Assembly: GCA_047602125.1 (NCBI GenBank)
Contig: JASGIB010000001.1
Span: forward strand, 868,001 to 932,000
Source of the DNA: Pseudoluteimonas sp047602125
GTDB lineage: Bacteria; Pseudomonadota; Gammaproteobacteria; Xanthomonadales; Xanthomonadaceae
Direction: 5' to 3'
Length of the DNA: 64,000 bases
Shown: positions 1-7,814 of the stretch, piece by piece
Numbering within the stretch: the first letter of the stretch is position 1
Layout of the letters: each line of letters opens with the position of its first letter
Notes under the pieces: model-generated
Database searches by the model: none
Told to the model about the DNA's origin: nothing
Seen by the model: only the letters and a program-made list of their open reading frames with translations
Position numbers and translations under genes: made by a program

Positions 1-1108
1 TCACCAGCACCATCAGCAGCCAGTTGATGCCGGGCACGTAGATCTGGCCGATGGTGTCCTGCGAGGTGTGGCGGATCTGCATGCGCGGGATGTAGCCGAG
101 CTGCATCGCCTGCCGCGCCACCGAGAACGCGCCGGTGATCACCGCCTGCGAGGCGATCACCGCCGCCAGCGTCGCCAGCACGGTCATCGGCCAGAGCGCC
201 CAGTCCGGCACGCCGATGAAGAACGGGTTCGCGACCGCGCTGGGGTCCTTCAACACCAGCGCGCCCTGGCCGAGGTAGTTGAGCATCAGCGACGGCAGCA
301 CCACGGTGTACCAGCCGTAGCGGATGGGCTGCTTGCCGAAGTGGCCCATGTCCGCGTACAGCGCCTCGCCACCGGTCACCGCCAGCACCACCGCGCCAAG
401 GATGAAGATGCCGTGCCAGCCGTGCGACATGAAGAACTTGACGCCCCACCACGGGTTAAGCGCGTGCACGACCTCGGGATAGTGGCCGATGTTGATCGCG
501 CCAATCGCGGCGATGGACGCGAACCACAACAGGGTCACCGGGCCGAACACGCGCCCGACCTTCTCGGTGCCGAAGCGCTGGGAAAAAAACAGGATGACGA
601 GGATGACCACGGCCAACGGCACGATGAATCGCTCCAGGTGCGGCGCCGCGACCTCGATGCCCTCGACCGCGCCGAGCACCGATACCGCCGGGGTGATGAC
701 GCCGTCGCCGAAGAACAGCGACGCGCCGAAGATGCCGAGGATGCCGACCGCGTAGGCACCGCGCCCGCCTTTCGGCAGCGTGCGTTGCGCCAGCGTCATC
801 AGCGCCATGATGCCGCCCTCGCCTTCGTTGTCGGCGCGCATGATGATGACGACGTATTTCAGCGTCACCATGATCATCAGCGCCCAGAAGATCAGCGACA
901 GCAGGCCGAGCACGTCGGCGTGGCTGGAGGGATCCAGCCCGTAGTGCGGCAGGAACGCTTCCTTGAGCGTGTACAGGGGGCTGGTGCCGATGTCGCCGAA
1001 CACCACGCCGATGGCGCCGACGACCAGGCCGGCGAGGCCGACCTTGCCGTGGCCATGCCCCTGCTGCGCGTTCTGGCCGTGCTTGGCGGTAGCGGAAACG
1101 GTCTTCAT
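1..1108 (-). CDS. kup: Kup-family low-affinity potassium uptake transporter, N-terminal part (runs off the left edge)
   Basis: About 369 N-terminal residues are visible, against roughly 620-630 for the family, so the C-terminus lies outside the window. The inner-membrane protein couples potassium uptake to protons. After a polar, His/Gln-rich start of about 22 residues comes the family signature GAIGVVFGDIGTSPLYT (residues 31-47). Hydrophobic helices follow, with loops such as FFGDGVITPAVSVLGAVEG and VTGGEALYADMGHFG that are characteristic of Kup. The ATG at 1108 lies 13 bases after the ruvA stop codon, so kup is probably co-transcribed behind yebC-ruvC-ruvA, or starts from a weak promoter inside ruvA. 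The frame stays open to base 1, and nothing suggests it is broken. The family assignment is secure. Confidence 0.93.
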   Translation of the reverse strand, partial: MKTVSATAKHGQNAQQGHGHGKVGLAGLVVGAIGVVFGDIGTSPLYTLKEAFLPHYGLDPSSHADVLGLLSLIFWALMIMVTLKYVVIIMRADNEGEGGIMALMTLAQRTLPKGGRGAYAVGILGIFGASLFFGDGVITPAVSVLGAVEGIEVAAPHLERFIVPLAVVILVILFFSQRFGTEKVGRVFGPVTLLWFASIAAIGAINIGHYPEVVHALNPWWGVKFFMSHGWHGIFILGAVVLAVTGGEALYADMGHFGKQPIRYGWYTVVLPSLMLNYLGQGALVLKDPSAVANPFFIGVPDWALWPMTVLATLAAVIASQAVITGAFSVARQAMQLGYIPRMQIRHTSQDTIGQIYVPGINWLLMVLV

Positions 1109-1121
1109 CTTGGCGGGCGCC

Positions 1122-1709
1122 TCAGCGGAGCGCAAACTGTAGCGCCTTGCGGATGATGGTTTCGGCAGCGTCGCCCTCGGCGCGAGCGGCGCGGGCCATG
1201 CGCTCGGCTTCGGCGGGCTTGTAGCCCAGCGCCTGCAGCGCGGTCGTGGCTTCGGACAACGGGTCGCCGGGCAGGCCGACGGCGCCGATCGCCGCGCCGG
1301 CGCCGAGGTCCGCGGCGCGGTCGCGCAGTTCCACCACCATGCGCTCGGCGGTCTTCTTGCCGATGCCGGGAATGCGTGTCAACGCGGCCACGTCGCCGGC
1401 CTGCACCAGCCGCGCGAATTCGCCGACGCTGACGCCGCTCAGTACCGCCAGCGCGATCTTCGCGCCGATGCCGCTGACCTTCTGCACATCGCGGAACAGC
1501 CGGCGCTCGGCATCGGTGAGGAAGCCGTACAGCGACACGCTGTCTTCCTTCTGCGCGTAGTGCACGAACAGCGACACCTCGCGGCCCGTGTCGGGCAGGT
1601 CGTAGAACGTGCTCATCGGCGCTTCGAGTTCGTAGCCGACGCCGTGCACGTCGACCACCAGCCACGGCGGCGACTTGTGGACGAGCGTTCCCTTCAGGCG
1701 ACCGATCAT
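1122..1709 (-). CDS. ruvA: Holliday junction branch migration protein RuvA
   Basis: This is a 195-residue cytoplasmic DNA-binding subunit. Tetramers hold the four-way junction while RuvB drives branch migration. The N-terminal OB-fold domain begins MIGRLKGTLV. Two helix-hairpin-helix motifs follow at about residues 72-91 (VSGIGAKIALAVL) and 107-126 (IPGIGKKTAERMV). An acidic/Ala-rich linker leads to the C-terminal RuvB-contacting domain (ALQALGYKPAEAERM). Length is normal (E. coli about 203). The start codon overlaps the ruvC stop by 4 bases (ATGA at 1706-1709), so translation is probably coupled. A longer in-frame extension upstream exists but is only ruvC read in another frame. ruvB is not seen next to it; the next gene is kup. 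Confidence 0.96.
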   Translation of the reverse strand: MIGRLKGTLVHKSPPWLVVDVHGVGYELEAPMSTFYDLPDTGREVSLFVHYAQKEDSVSLYGFLTDAERRLFRDVQKVSGIGAKIALAVLSGVSVGEFARLVQAGDVAALTRIPGIGKKTAERMVVELRDRAADLGAGAAIGAVGLPGDPLSEATTALQALGYKPAEAERMARAARAEGDAAETIIRKALQFALR

Positions 1710-2227
1710 TTCCGCCCCCACGCCACGCGCGTTTCCACCCCGAGCCGGTTCGCGCTGGCGCGCACGTGCGCATGCGTGATCGCGACCGCGAGCGCGTCGG
1801 CGGCGTCGGCCTGCAGCTTGCCTTGCAGGCCCAGCATCAAGCCGACCATGTGCTGCACCTGTTGCTTGTCCGCGCCGCCGGTGCCGACCACCGCGAGCTT
1901 GACCTGGCGCGCGGCGTATTCGCTGACCGGCAGGTCGCGCGCCACGCAGGCGCCGATCGCCGCGCCGCGCGCCTGCCCGAGCTTGAGTGCGCTCATCGCG
2001 TTGTTCGACAGGAACACTTCCTCGATCGCGACTTCGTCCGGCCGATGTTCCTCGACCAGCGCCCACAGGCCGTCGAGCAACTTGCGCAGGCGCAGCGGGA
2101 ACGATTCCGCGCCCACCAATACCAGCGGCTGGTGGTGGACGTGGCGGAGCTTGCCGTCCGGCGCGACATCGATGATGCCGACGCCGGTGCGTTGCGAGCC
2201 GGGATCGATGCCCAGGATTCTGGTCAC
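1706..2227 (-). CDS. ruvC: Crossover junction endodeoxyribonuclease RuvC
   Basis: The 173-residue Holliday junction resolvase cuts symmetrically opposed strands after RuvAB branch migration. The RNase H-like fold begins with LGIDPGSQRTG, which supplies catalytic Asp8. The second acidic residue is Glu69 in VAIEEVF. The C-terminal pair Asp141/Asp144 lies in LQADAADALAVAI. All four expected carboxylates are present and the length matches the family. It lies 18 bases after yebC and overlaps ruvA by 4 bases, giving the usual yebC-ruvC-ruvA operon. Confidence 0.97.
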   Translation of the reverse strand: MTRILGIDPGSQRTGVGIIDVAPDGKLRHVHHQPLVLVGAESFPLRLRKLLDGLWALVEEHRPDEVAIEEVFLSNNAMSALKLGQARGAAIGACVARDLPVSEYAARQVKLAVVGTGGADKQQVQHMVGLMLGLQGKLQADAADALAVAITHAHVRASANRLGVETRVAWGRK

Positions 2228-2245
2228 GGTGGGCTGCCTGCGCGT

Positions 2246-2974
2246 TTACGCGTAGGCGCCATCCCCCAGTTCGGCGTTGGAATAGACGTTCTGCACGTCG
2301 TCCATGTCCTCGAGCCAGCGCAGCAGCTTCGCGACCTGCTGCGCGGCCTCGCCATCGACGGCGATGTCGTTGTCGGCGCGCATCGTGACTTCGGCGAAAC
2401 CGGGCGCGAGGCCCGCGGTTTCCATCGCGGACTTCACGTCGGCGAAGGCATCGGGCGCGGTCAGCACGTCGATCGCGCCGTCGTCGTAGACGGCCACGTC
2501 GTCGGCGCCGGCCTCGATCGCGGCATCGGTGATTTTTTCCTCGTTCGCGCCGGCATCGTAGCTGAGCACCCCCAGCTTCCTGAACATGAACGCGACCGAG
2601 CCCTCGGTGCCCATGTTGCCGCCGAACTTGCCGAAGGCATGGCGCACGTCGGCGACGGTGCGGACCTTGTTGTCGGTGAGGCAATCGACGATCACCGCGA
2701 CGCCGCCGGGCGCGTAGCCCTCGTAGCGGATTTCCTCGTAGGTCACGCCCTCGAGTTCGCCGGTGGCCTTCTTGATCGCGCGTTCGATCACGTCCTTGGA
2801 CATGTTCACCGCGAGGCCCTTGTCGATGGCCGAACGCAGGCGCGGGTTGCCCGCGGGATCGCCGCCGCCGGCGCGCGCCGCGACCGAGATTTCGCGAATG
2901 ACCTTGGTGAAGATCTTGCCGCGCTGCGCGTCGACCGCGTTCTTGCGCGCTTCGATGGAAGGACCGCGTCCCAT
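2246..2974 (-). CDS. yebC: YebC/PmpR family regulator (TACO1-like)
   Basis: A 242-residue cytoplasmic protein of the YebC/TACO1 family. Members are reported as DNA-binding regulators and, more recently, as factors that help translation through difficult stretches such as polyproline. The N-terminus (MGRGPSIEARKNAVDAQRGK) and the segment NPRLRSAIDKGLAVNMSKD match the conserved three-helix first domain. The central part GYAPGGVAVIVDCLTDNKVRT and the acidic C-terminal domains are also family-like. It is the first gene of the yebC-ruvC-ruvA run. A good -10 box (TATAAT, minus strand) lies about 33 bases upstream of the start. Identity is secure; which of the two activities it has cannot be read from sequence. 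Confidence 0.93.
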   Translation of the reverse strand: MGRGPSIEARKNAVDAQRGKIFTKVIREISVAARAGGGDPAGNPRLRSAIDKGLAVNMSKDVIERAIKKATGELEGVTYEEIRYEGYAPGGVAVIVDCLTDNKVRTVADVRHAFGKFGGNMGTEGSVAFMFRKLGVLSYDAGANEEKITDAAIEAGADDVAVYDDGAIDVLTAPDAFADVKSAMETAGLAPGFAEVTMRADNDIAVDGEAAQQVAKLLRWLEDMDDVQNVYSNAELGDGAYA

Positions 2975-3006
2975 GCAGATGTCGTCGATGCCCCGTGGAG
3001 GGGCGG

Positions 3007-3012
3007 ATTATA
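3007..3012 (-). promoter_or_regulatory. Likely -10 box of the yebC promoter
   Basis: On the minus strand the hexamer reads TATAAT, a perfect sigma-70 -10 box, ending 33 bases before the yebC ATG. No convincing -35 is visible at 16-18 bases (a GC-rich TTGGGG lies nearby). The box overlaps the stop codon of the upstream hydrolase gene, so yebC can be expressed independently of the genes before it. Confidence 0.5.
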
Positions 3013-3658
3013 CGGCCCGGGATTCGACCCCAAGCTCGAAACCGCGGTCGAACCGGCCTGCGCGCATGAACGCGGCCGCCTGGCGCACGGCCGCGTCCGA
3101 GAACAGCAGGCCGCTGTGGCTGGCGCGCAGCACGACATGGTCGGCGAGGCCGAGCAGCCGGGTCTCGGCCACCGCCACGCTGCCGTCGTGTTCGCCGTCG
3201 AAATGCGCGACGAAACCGCCAAGCCCGCGCGGCACGCAGCCGGCTATGGCACCGACCTCGATCCCGGCGGGGAGATGGTCCACGCCCGATTCGAGCAAGG
3301 CGCGGTTGTGGCCGACCAGTTGCGCGCCGGCCGGCAACTTCGCCGCGATGGACGCGGCCGCGCGGCTGCCCGCCAGGGGCGAGCCGAGGCACACGATCCG
3401 ACCGACGCCCCCCACGCCGAGGTGTTCCGCGGCGCGCAAGGCCAGCAGGCCGCCGAGGCTGTGCGCGAGCACGTGCGTATGCGGGCGCTGGTGCAGCGCG
3501 TCCGCGAGGCGCGCGACCACCGCGTCGGTGTCCTGCAGCAGGCTGAAGTATTCGAAGGTGCGCGGCTCGAAACCGCGGCTGCGCAGGCGCGTGGCCAGCC
3601 AGCGCATGCTGATGCCGCGCATCCACAGGCCGTGCACCAGCAGCAGCGATTCGCTCAT
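3008..3658 (-). CDS. Alpha/beta hydrolase, lipase/PGAP1-like
   Basis: A predicted 216-residue alpha/beta hydrolase. An oxyanion-hole strand (LLLVHGLWMRG, residues 5-15) is followed by the nucleophile elbow AHSLGG with Ser67. The GEHDGSV segment probably carries the catalytic Asp, and ASHSGLLFS near the C-terminus the His. There is no signal peptide, so it probably acts in the cytoplasm. The start at 3658 was chosen because it overlaps the stop of the acetyltransferase upstream (ATGA, 3655-3658). The long open frame that continues upstream is that gene in another frame. The substrate cannot be inferred; esters or acylated small molecules are plausible. Confidence 0.85.
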   Translation of the reverse strand: MSESLLLVHGLWMRGISMRWLATRLRSRGFEPRTFEYFSLLQDTDAVVARLADALHQRPHTHVLAHSLGGLLALRAAEHLGVGGVGRIVCLGSPLAGSRAAASIAAKLPAGAQLVGHNRALLESGVDHLPAGIEVGAIAGCVPRGLGGFVAHFDGEHDGSVAVAETRLLGLADHVVLRASHSGLLFSDAAVRQAAAFMRAGRFDRGFELGVESRAV

Positions 3659-4173
3659 GCGTCGCGCGGCAGGCGCCGGAACATGAATTCGCGGTCGCGC
3701 TGCTCGCCGACCGGGAATTCGTACTCGCCGGCGAACTCGAAACCGTGGCGCGCGTAGAAGCGCTGTGCGCCGAGGTTCTCCGACCACACGCTGATCCACA
3801 GCGTGCGCGGTCCGTCGCGCTCCAGCCAGGCCATCGCCGCGTCCATCAACGCACGTCCCGTGCCGCCGTTCTGTTCCGACCGGCGCAGGTAAAGGCGCTT
3901 CAGCTCGCCGTCGCCGGGACGCACGTCCTCGTGCGGCAATCCGCACGGACCGGCCTGCGCGTAACCGATCGCATAACCATCGCGCTCGGCGATCCACAGC
4001 GCGTAATCCGGGTTCGCCAGCGTCTTCGCGTAGGCCCCGGCCGCATGGCTTTCGTCGAGGAAGGCCTGCAGGTCCGCGGGCTTGTACAGATGGCCGAAGG
4101 TCTCGACGAAGGTCGACGCGCCGAGTTCTGCGAGAACCTCGGCGTCGGCGGGAACGGCGCGACGGATGATCAT
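3655..4173 (-). CDS. GNAT-family N-acetyltransferase
   Basis: A 172-residue GNAT-fold acetyltransferase that transfers an acetyl group from acetyl-CoA to an amine. It begins MIIRRAVPADAEVLAEL, a typical first strand and helix. The acetyl-CoA loop motif is visible as RRSEQNGGTGRALMDAAM, followed by WISVWSENLGAQRFYARHGF, the usual end of the fold. The ATG at 4173 is preferred; a further in-frame ATG at 4224 would add 17 residues encoded by a repetitive tract and is unlikely. It lies downstream of aspS on the same strand, separated by a repeat-rich 84-base gap, and is translationally coupled to the hydrolase that follows. The acceptor substrate is unknown. Confidence 0.88.
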   Translation of the reverse strand: MIIRRAVPADAEVLAELGASTFVETFGHLYKPADLQAFLDESHAAGAYAKTLANPDYALWIAERDGYAIGYAQAGPCGLPHEDVRPGDGELKRLYLRRSEQNGGTGRALMDAAMAWLERDGPRTLWISVWSENLGAQRFYARHGFEFAGEYEFPVGEQRDREFMFRRLPRDA

Positions 4174-4179
4174 GGCGCT

Positions 4180-4273
4180 AGGAACGAGTGGAGGGAAACG
4201 AGGAACGAGTAACAAAGCACGCAATGCGATACCGGCCTTTCACTCGTTCCTCGTTCCTCATCCCTCGTTCCTC
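4180..4273. repeat. Cluster of GGAACGAG repeats with a 14-bp perfect inverted repeat at the end of aspS
   Basis: The core GGAACGAG occurs at about 4181 and 4202 on the plus strand, and as its complement CTCGTTCC at about 4243, 4251 and 4264. The segments 4197-4210 (AACGAGGAACGAGT) and 4242-4255 (ACTCGTTCCTCGTT) form a perfect 14-bp inverted repeat around a 31-base loop. The last codons and stop of aspS lie inside the array. It could fold as a large hairpin that ends aspS transcription, but no T-run follows, so a small dispersed repeat is equally likely. Confidence 0.7.
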
Positions 4274-6018
4274 ACCTGCACATGCACCTCGGCCAATTGC
4301 TTGTCCGGGATCGGCGACGGCGCACCGGTCATCAGGCATTGCGCGGTGGTGGTCTTCGGGAAGGCAATGACGTCACGGATCGAATCGGTGCCGGCCATCA
4401 GCGCGGCGATGCGGTCGATACCGAAGGCGATGCCGCCGTGCGGCGGGGCGCCGTACTTCAGTGCGTCGAGCAGGAAGCCGAACTTGCCTTCCGCTTCCTC
4501 GGCGCCGATGCCGAGCAGCTCGAACACCGCCGACTGCATCCGCGAGTTGTGGATGCGGATCGAACCTCCGCCGATCTCGTTGCCGTTGAGCACCATGTCG
4601 TAACCGCGCGAGACCGCGGTCCTGGCGTTCGCGCGCAGGTCGTCGATGGAATCGACCGCCGGCGCGGTGAACGGATGGTGCAGCGCGACGTAGCGCTGTT
4701 CTTCCTCGTCCCATTCGAACATCGGGAAGTCGGTGATCCACAGCGGCTTCCAGCCCTCCTGCACGAGGTTGAAATCCTTGCCGGCCTTCAAGCGCACCGC
4801 GCCCATGAAGTCGCTGGCCTTGTTGTACGCGCCGGCACCGAAGAACACGAGGTCGCCGTTGCCGGCGCCGACGTGCTTGAGCAATGCCGCGAAGGCGTCT
4901 TCGGCGAAGAACTTGGCGACCGGCGAATTCACCGCGCCGTTCTCGTCGATCTTGGCGTAGGCCAGGCCCTTGGCGCCGAACTTGGCCGCATGCGCGGCGT
5001 ATTCGTCGACCTGCTTGCGGCTGAGCGACGCGCCACCGGGGATGCGCAGCGCGACCACGCGTCCGTCCGGATCGTTGGCGGCGGCGGTGAACGCGCCGAA
5101 TTCGCAGGACTTCACCTGTTCGGCGACATCGACCAGTTCCAGCGCGATGCGCAGGTCCGGCTTGTCCGAACCGTAGCGGCGCATCGCCTCGGCCCAGGTC
5201 ATGCGCGGGAACCGTGCGTCGAGTTCCACGCCCATCACCTCGCGGAACACGTCGCGGATCATCGCCTCGACCGTGTCCTGCACGATCTTCTCGTCGACCC
5301 AGGCGAATTCCATGTCGAGCTGGGTGAATTCCAGCTGGCGGTCGGCGCGCAGGGCTTCGTCGCGGAAGCAGCGCGCGATCTGGTAGTAGCGGTCGAAGCC
5401 CGCCATCATCAGGATCTGCTTGAACAGCTGCGGGCTCTGCGGCAAGGCGTAGAACTCGCCCGGGTGCATGCGTGCCGGGACGAGGAAATCGCGCGCGCCC
5501 TCGGGCGTCGCTTTCGTCAGGATCGGCGTTTCGATGTCCTGGAAACCGCGCGCGTCCAGCCATGCGCGCAGCGCGCTCACCAGTTTCGTGCGCGTGCGCA
5601 TCTTGCGCTGCATGCCGGGGCTGCGCAGGTCGAGGTAGCGGTACTTGAGGCGGATGTCCTCGCCCGGGTTCTCGTGGTGGTGGAACGGCAGCGGCTCGGC
5701 CTTGTTCAGCAGCTCGATCTTGGTCGCGACGACTTCCACCTGCCCGGTCCTGATCTTGTCGTTGACGCTCTGGCGGCGGCGCACGGTGCCCGTGATGCGC
5801 AGGCAATCCTCGTAGCCGACCTTCGCCGCGGCTTCGACCACGTCGCGGTTGCCGGCGGCGTCGGACGGTTCGGCCACGACCTGGACGATGCCCTCGTGGT
5901 CGCGCAGGTCGATGAAGACGAGGTGGCCCATGTTGCGGGCGACATCGGCCCAACCGCACAGGGTGACGGTCTGGCCGACCAGGGCCTCGTCGACGAGGCC
6001 GCAGAAATGGGTGCGCAT
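4258..6018 (-). CDS. aspS: Aspartate--tRNA ligase
   Basis: A 586-residue cytoplasmic class IIb aminoacyl-tRNA synthetase that charges tRNA with aspartate. The N-terminal OB-fold anticodon-binding domain begins MRTHFCGLVDEALVGQ. Class II motif 2 is seen as FRDEALRADRQLEFTQLDMEFAW and motif 3 as GIAFGIDRIAALMAGTDSIRD. The bacterial GAD insertion domain lies between them (FGAKGLAYAKIDENG). Length is normal for bacterial AspRS. The C-terminal residues after AEVHVQV (RNEG) are encoded by the GGAACGAG repeat at 4258-4273, so the natural tail has apparently been replaced or extended by the repeat. Whether it also charges tRNA-Asn cannot be settled here. Confidence 0.97.
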   Translation of the reverse strand: MRTHFCGLVDEALVGQTVTLCGWADVARNMGHLVFIDLRDHEGIVQVVAEPSDAAGNRDVVEAAAKVGYEDCLRITGTVRRRQSVNDKIRTGQVEVVATKIELLNKAEPLPFHHHENPGEDIRLKYRYLDLRSPGMQRKMRTRTKLVSALRAWLDARGFQDIETPILTKATPEGARDFLVPARMHPGEFYALPQSPQLFKQILMMAGFDRYYQIARCFRDEALRADRQLEFTQLDMEFAWVDEKIVQDTVEAMIRDVFREVMGVELDARFPRMTWAEAMRRYGSDKPDLRIALELVDVAEQVKSCEFGAFTAAANDPDGRVVALRIPGGASLSRKQVDEYAAHAAKFGAKGLAYAKIDENGAVNSPVAKFFAEDAFAALLKHVGAGNGDLVFFGAGAYNKASDFMGAVRLKAGKDFNLVQEGWKPLWITDFPMFEWDEEEQRYVALHHPFTAPAVDSIDDLRANARTAVSRGYDMVLNGNEIGGGSIRIHNSRMQSAVFELLGIGAEEAEGKFGFLLDALKYGAPPHGGIAFGIDRIAALMAGTDSIRDVIAFPKTTTAQCLMTGAPSPIPDKQLAEVHVQVRNEG

Positions 6019-6065
6019 GGGCGCCTTGGACGTGGGGTGCAGCCGCCTATTTTAGCCGCAGCGGC

Positions 6066-6380
6066 TCAATCCGAGCCGGATTTGCCGGGACTTGCCGGCG
6101 TCGGTGCAGGCTTGGCCTCGGCCGCGGGCTTGGCTTCGGGCTTTGACTCCGCCGGTTTCGCCTCCCCGCCTTCGCCGACGAGGTTGCGCTTCCCGTCCTT
6201 CTTGAAGTCGGTCTCGTACCAGCCACCACCGGCGAGGCGGAACTGCGGCGCGGTCAGCCGCCGGTGCACGGTGCCCCTGGCGCCGCAGGCCGGGCAGGTG
6301 TCGGGGTCGGCATCGGACAGTTTCTGCAGCTTGTCGAACAGGTGGCCGCAGTTGCTGCAGGCGAAGGCGTAGATCGGCAT
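6066..6380 (-). CDS. FmdB-family zinc ribbon protein
   Basis: A 104-residue protein with an N-terminal FmdB/CxxC_CxxC regulatory domain. Residues 1-40 hold two metal-binding pairs, Cys8/Cys11 and Cys29/Cys32, spaced as in a zinc ribbon. Residues from about 70 on are a low-complexity Ala/Pro/Lys/Glu tail with no predicted fold. The ATG at 6380 is chosen because the conserved start MPIYAFACSNCG begins there; the open frame upstream has no family similarity. It lies 47 bases upstream of aspS in the same orientation, an arrangement common in related genomes, and may be co-transcribed. The precise function of FmdB proteins is not known. Confidence 0.9.
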   Translation of the reverse strand: MPIYAFACSNCGHLFDKLQKLSDADPDTCPACGARGTVHRRLTAPQFRLAGGGWYETDFKKDGKRNLVGEGGEAKPAESKPEAKPAAEAKPAPTPASPGKSGSD

Positions 6381-6478
6381 CGGCGTTGGTGGCGGCGGAA
6401 AACCCGGACATTCTGGGGCCGGTGGCCGCGCATTCAAGCCGGACGCGTTAAGTTGGGCACCTCTCCAGCCGCGAACCA

Positions 6479-7186
6479 ATGCCCATGTCGACCAGTCCCC
6501 GTTCCGTCATCGCCGCCCTGCTCGTCGCGCTCGGCCTGCTGGGCGCCGGCTGGTTCGCCGCACAGGGCATGTCGAAATTGCGTACCGCCGACCGCTACGT
6601 GACGGTCAAGGGTTCGGCGGAAAAGCTGGTCGATGCCGACCTCGCGGTGTGGCCCATCACCTTCACCGTCAACGGCAACGACCTTGCCGGGGTGCAGGCG
6701 GGAATCACGCGCAATGCCGCCACGGTGCGCGACTTCCTCGCCAAGGCCGGCTTCAGCGCGAACGAAATCACCACCTCGCCGACCCGGGTCGAGGACCGCT
6801 GGGCGTACAGCTACGGCAGCGATCGCCCGCCGGAACGCTACCGCGCGACCTCGAGCGTGACCCTGCGCACCGAAAAGGTGAAGCAGGCGTTGCCGGTCAT
6901 CTCGCGCAGCGGCGAACTGCTCAACGCCGGCGTGCTGATCACCGAGGGCAGCGATCCGCAGTACGACTTCCAGGCGCTGCAGTCGATCAAGCCGGCGCTG
7001 ATCGCCGAGGCCACCGCCAACGCGCGCAAGGCTGCCGAGCAGTTCGCCAAGGATTCGGGCTCGACCGTCGCCGGCATCCGCACCGCCAACCAGGGCGCCA
7101 TCGACATCAGCGACCGCGACCAGACCAGTCCGTTCATCAAGAACGTGCGCGTGGTGACGACGATCGAGTATTTCCTGAAGGACTGA
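6479..7186 (+). CDS. SIMPL domain (DUF541) protein, membrane-anchored periplasmic
   Basis: A 235-residue protein with an N-terminal hydrophobic segment (residues 8-26, VIAALLVALGLLGAGWFAA) that is a signal anchor or uncleaved signal peptide. A SIMPL/DUF541 domain follows: YVTVKGSAEKLVDADLAVWPI opens it, and FSANEITTSPTRVEDRW and ARKAAEQFAKDSGSTV are typical later segments. It probably resides in the periplasm. The family includes E. coli YggE and the BP26 ring-forming protein, and its role (oxidative or envelope stress) is poorly defined. It is followed 4 bases later by a membrane protein gene and probably forms a two-gene operon with it. Confidence 0.88.
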   Translation: MPMSTSPRSVIAALLVALGLLGAGWFAAQGMSKLRTADRYVTVKGSAEKLVDADLAVWPITFTVNGNDLAGVQAGITRNAATVRDFLAKAGFSANEITTSPTRVEDRWAYSYGSDRPPERYRATSSVTLRTEKVKQALPVISRSGELLNAGVLITEGSDPQYDFQALQSIKPALIAEATANARKAAEQFAKDSGSTVAGIRTANQGAIDISDRDQTSPFIKNVRVVTTIEYFLKD

Positions 7187-7190
7187 TGCG

Positions 7191-7808
7191 ATGCGCGCGC
7201 GGTTCGCAGCCGGGACACTGGCCGCGCTCGCGTGGACGGCATTGGCGCTGCAGCTGTTCCTGACGCTGCGGCTGTCGCTGGCGAACGGCAATGGCCTCGC
7301 GCACGGGGCGTGGATCTTCCTCGCCTACTTCACCGTGCTCAGCAACCTGTTCGTGGCCATCGTCGCCACGCTCGCGTCGGCGCGCGCCGATGGCGGCATC
7401 GATTTGCGCTGGCGCGGCTGCGCGGTGACCGCGATCGCACTGGTCGGGCTCGGTTACCACCTGTTGCTGAGCAAGTCCGTGCAACTGCACGGACCGGATC
7501 GCGTCGCGGACCTGTTGCTGCATTACGCCGTGCCGCTGGCCGCGCTGGGTTGGTGGCTGCTGTTCCCGCCACGCGGGCGCATCGCGGCGACGGCGCCTTG
7601 GCGATGGCTGGCATGGCCCGCGGTTTACGCCGCATATGCCTTGGCGCGCGGCGCGATGACCGGGTTCTATCCCTATCCCTTCATCGACGTGGCGGCGCTC
7701 GGCGCCGTGCGGGTCGCGCTTAACGTCGCGGCATTGGCGCTTGCGTTCCTGCTTGTCGGTTATGCGTTGCGCTGGTCGGCGAACGCTCGAGTGCGATCGC
7801 CGCGCTGA
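7191..7808 (+). CDS. Pr6Pr family membrane protein
   Basis: A 205-residue polytopic inner-membrane protein. About six hydrophobic helices can be traced, among them residues 8-30, 41-63 and 80-95 and the C-terminal ALNVAALALAFLLVGYALRW. The loops contain FTVLSNLFVAIVA, KSVQLHGPDRVADLLLHYAVPL and GAMTGFYPYPFIDV, which match the Pr6Pr family of uncharacterised six-helix proteins with conserved internal Pro residues. No enzymatic motif is evident. It starts 4 bases after the SIMPL gene and ends 6 bases before the convergent antiporter gene. Function unknown. Confidence 0.8.
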   Translation: MRARFAAGTLAALAWTALALQLFLTLRLSLANGNGLAHGAWIFLAYFTVLSNLFVAIVATLASARADGGIDLRWRGCAVTAIALVGLGYHLLLSKSVQLHGPDRVADLLLHYAVPLAALGWWLLFPPRGRIAATAPWRWLAWPAVYAAYALARGAMTGFYPYPFIDVAALGAVRVALNVAALALAFLLVGYALRWSANARVRSPR

Positions 7809-7814
7809 GCGGCA

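Noticed and set aside
1766..3757. A 663-codon plus-strand open frame opposite ruvC, yebC and the hydrolase
   Set aside because: It crosses three well-supported genes on the other strand and shows no protein features.
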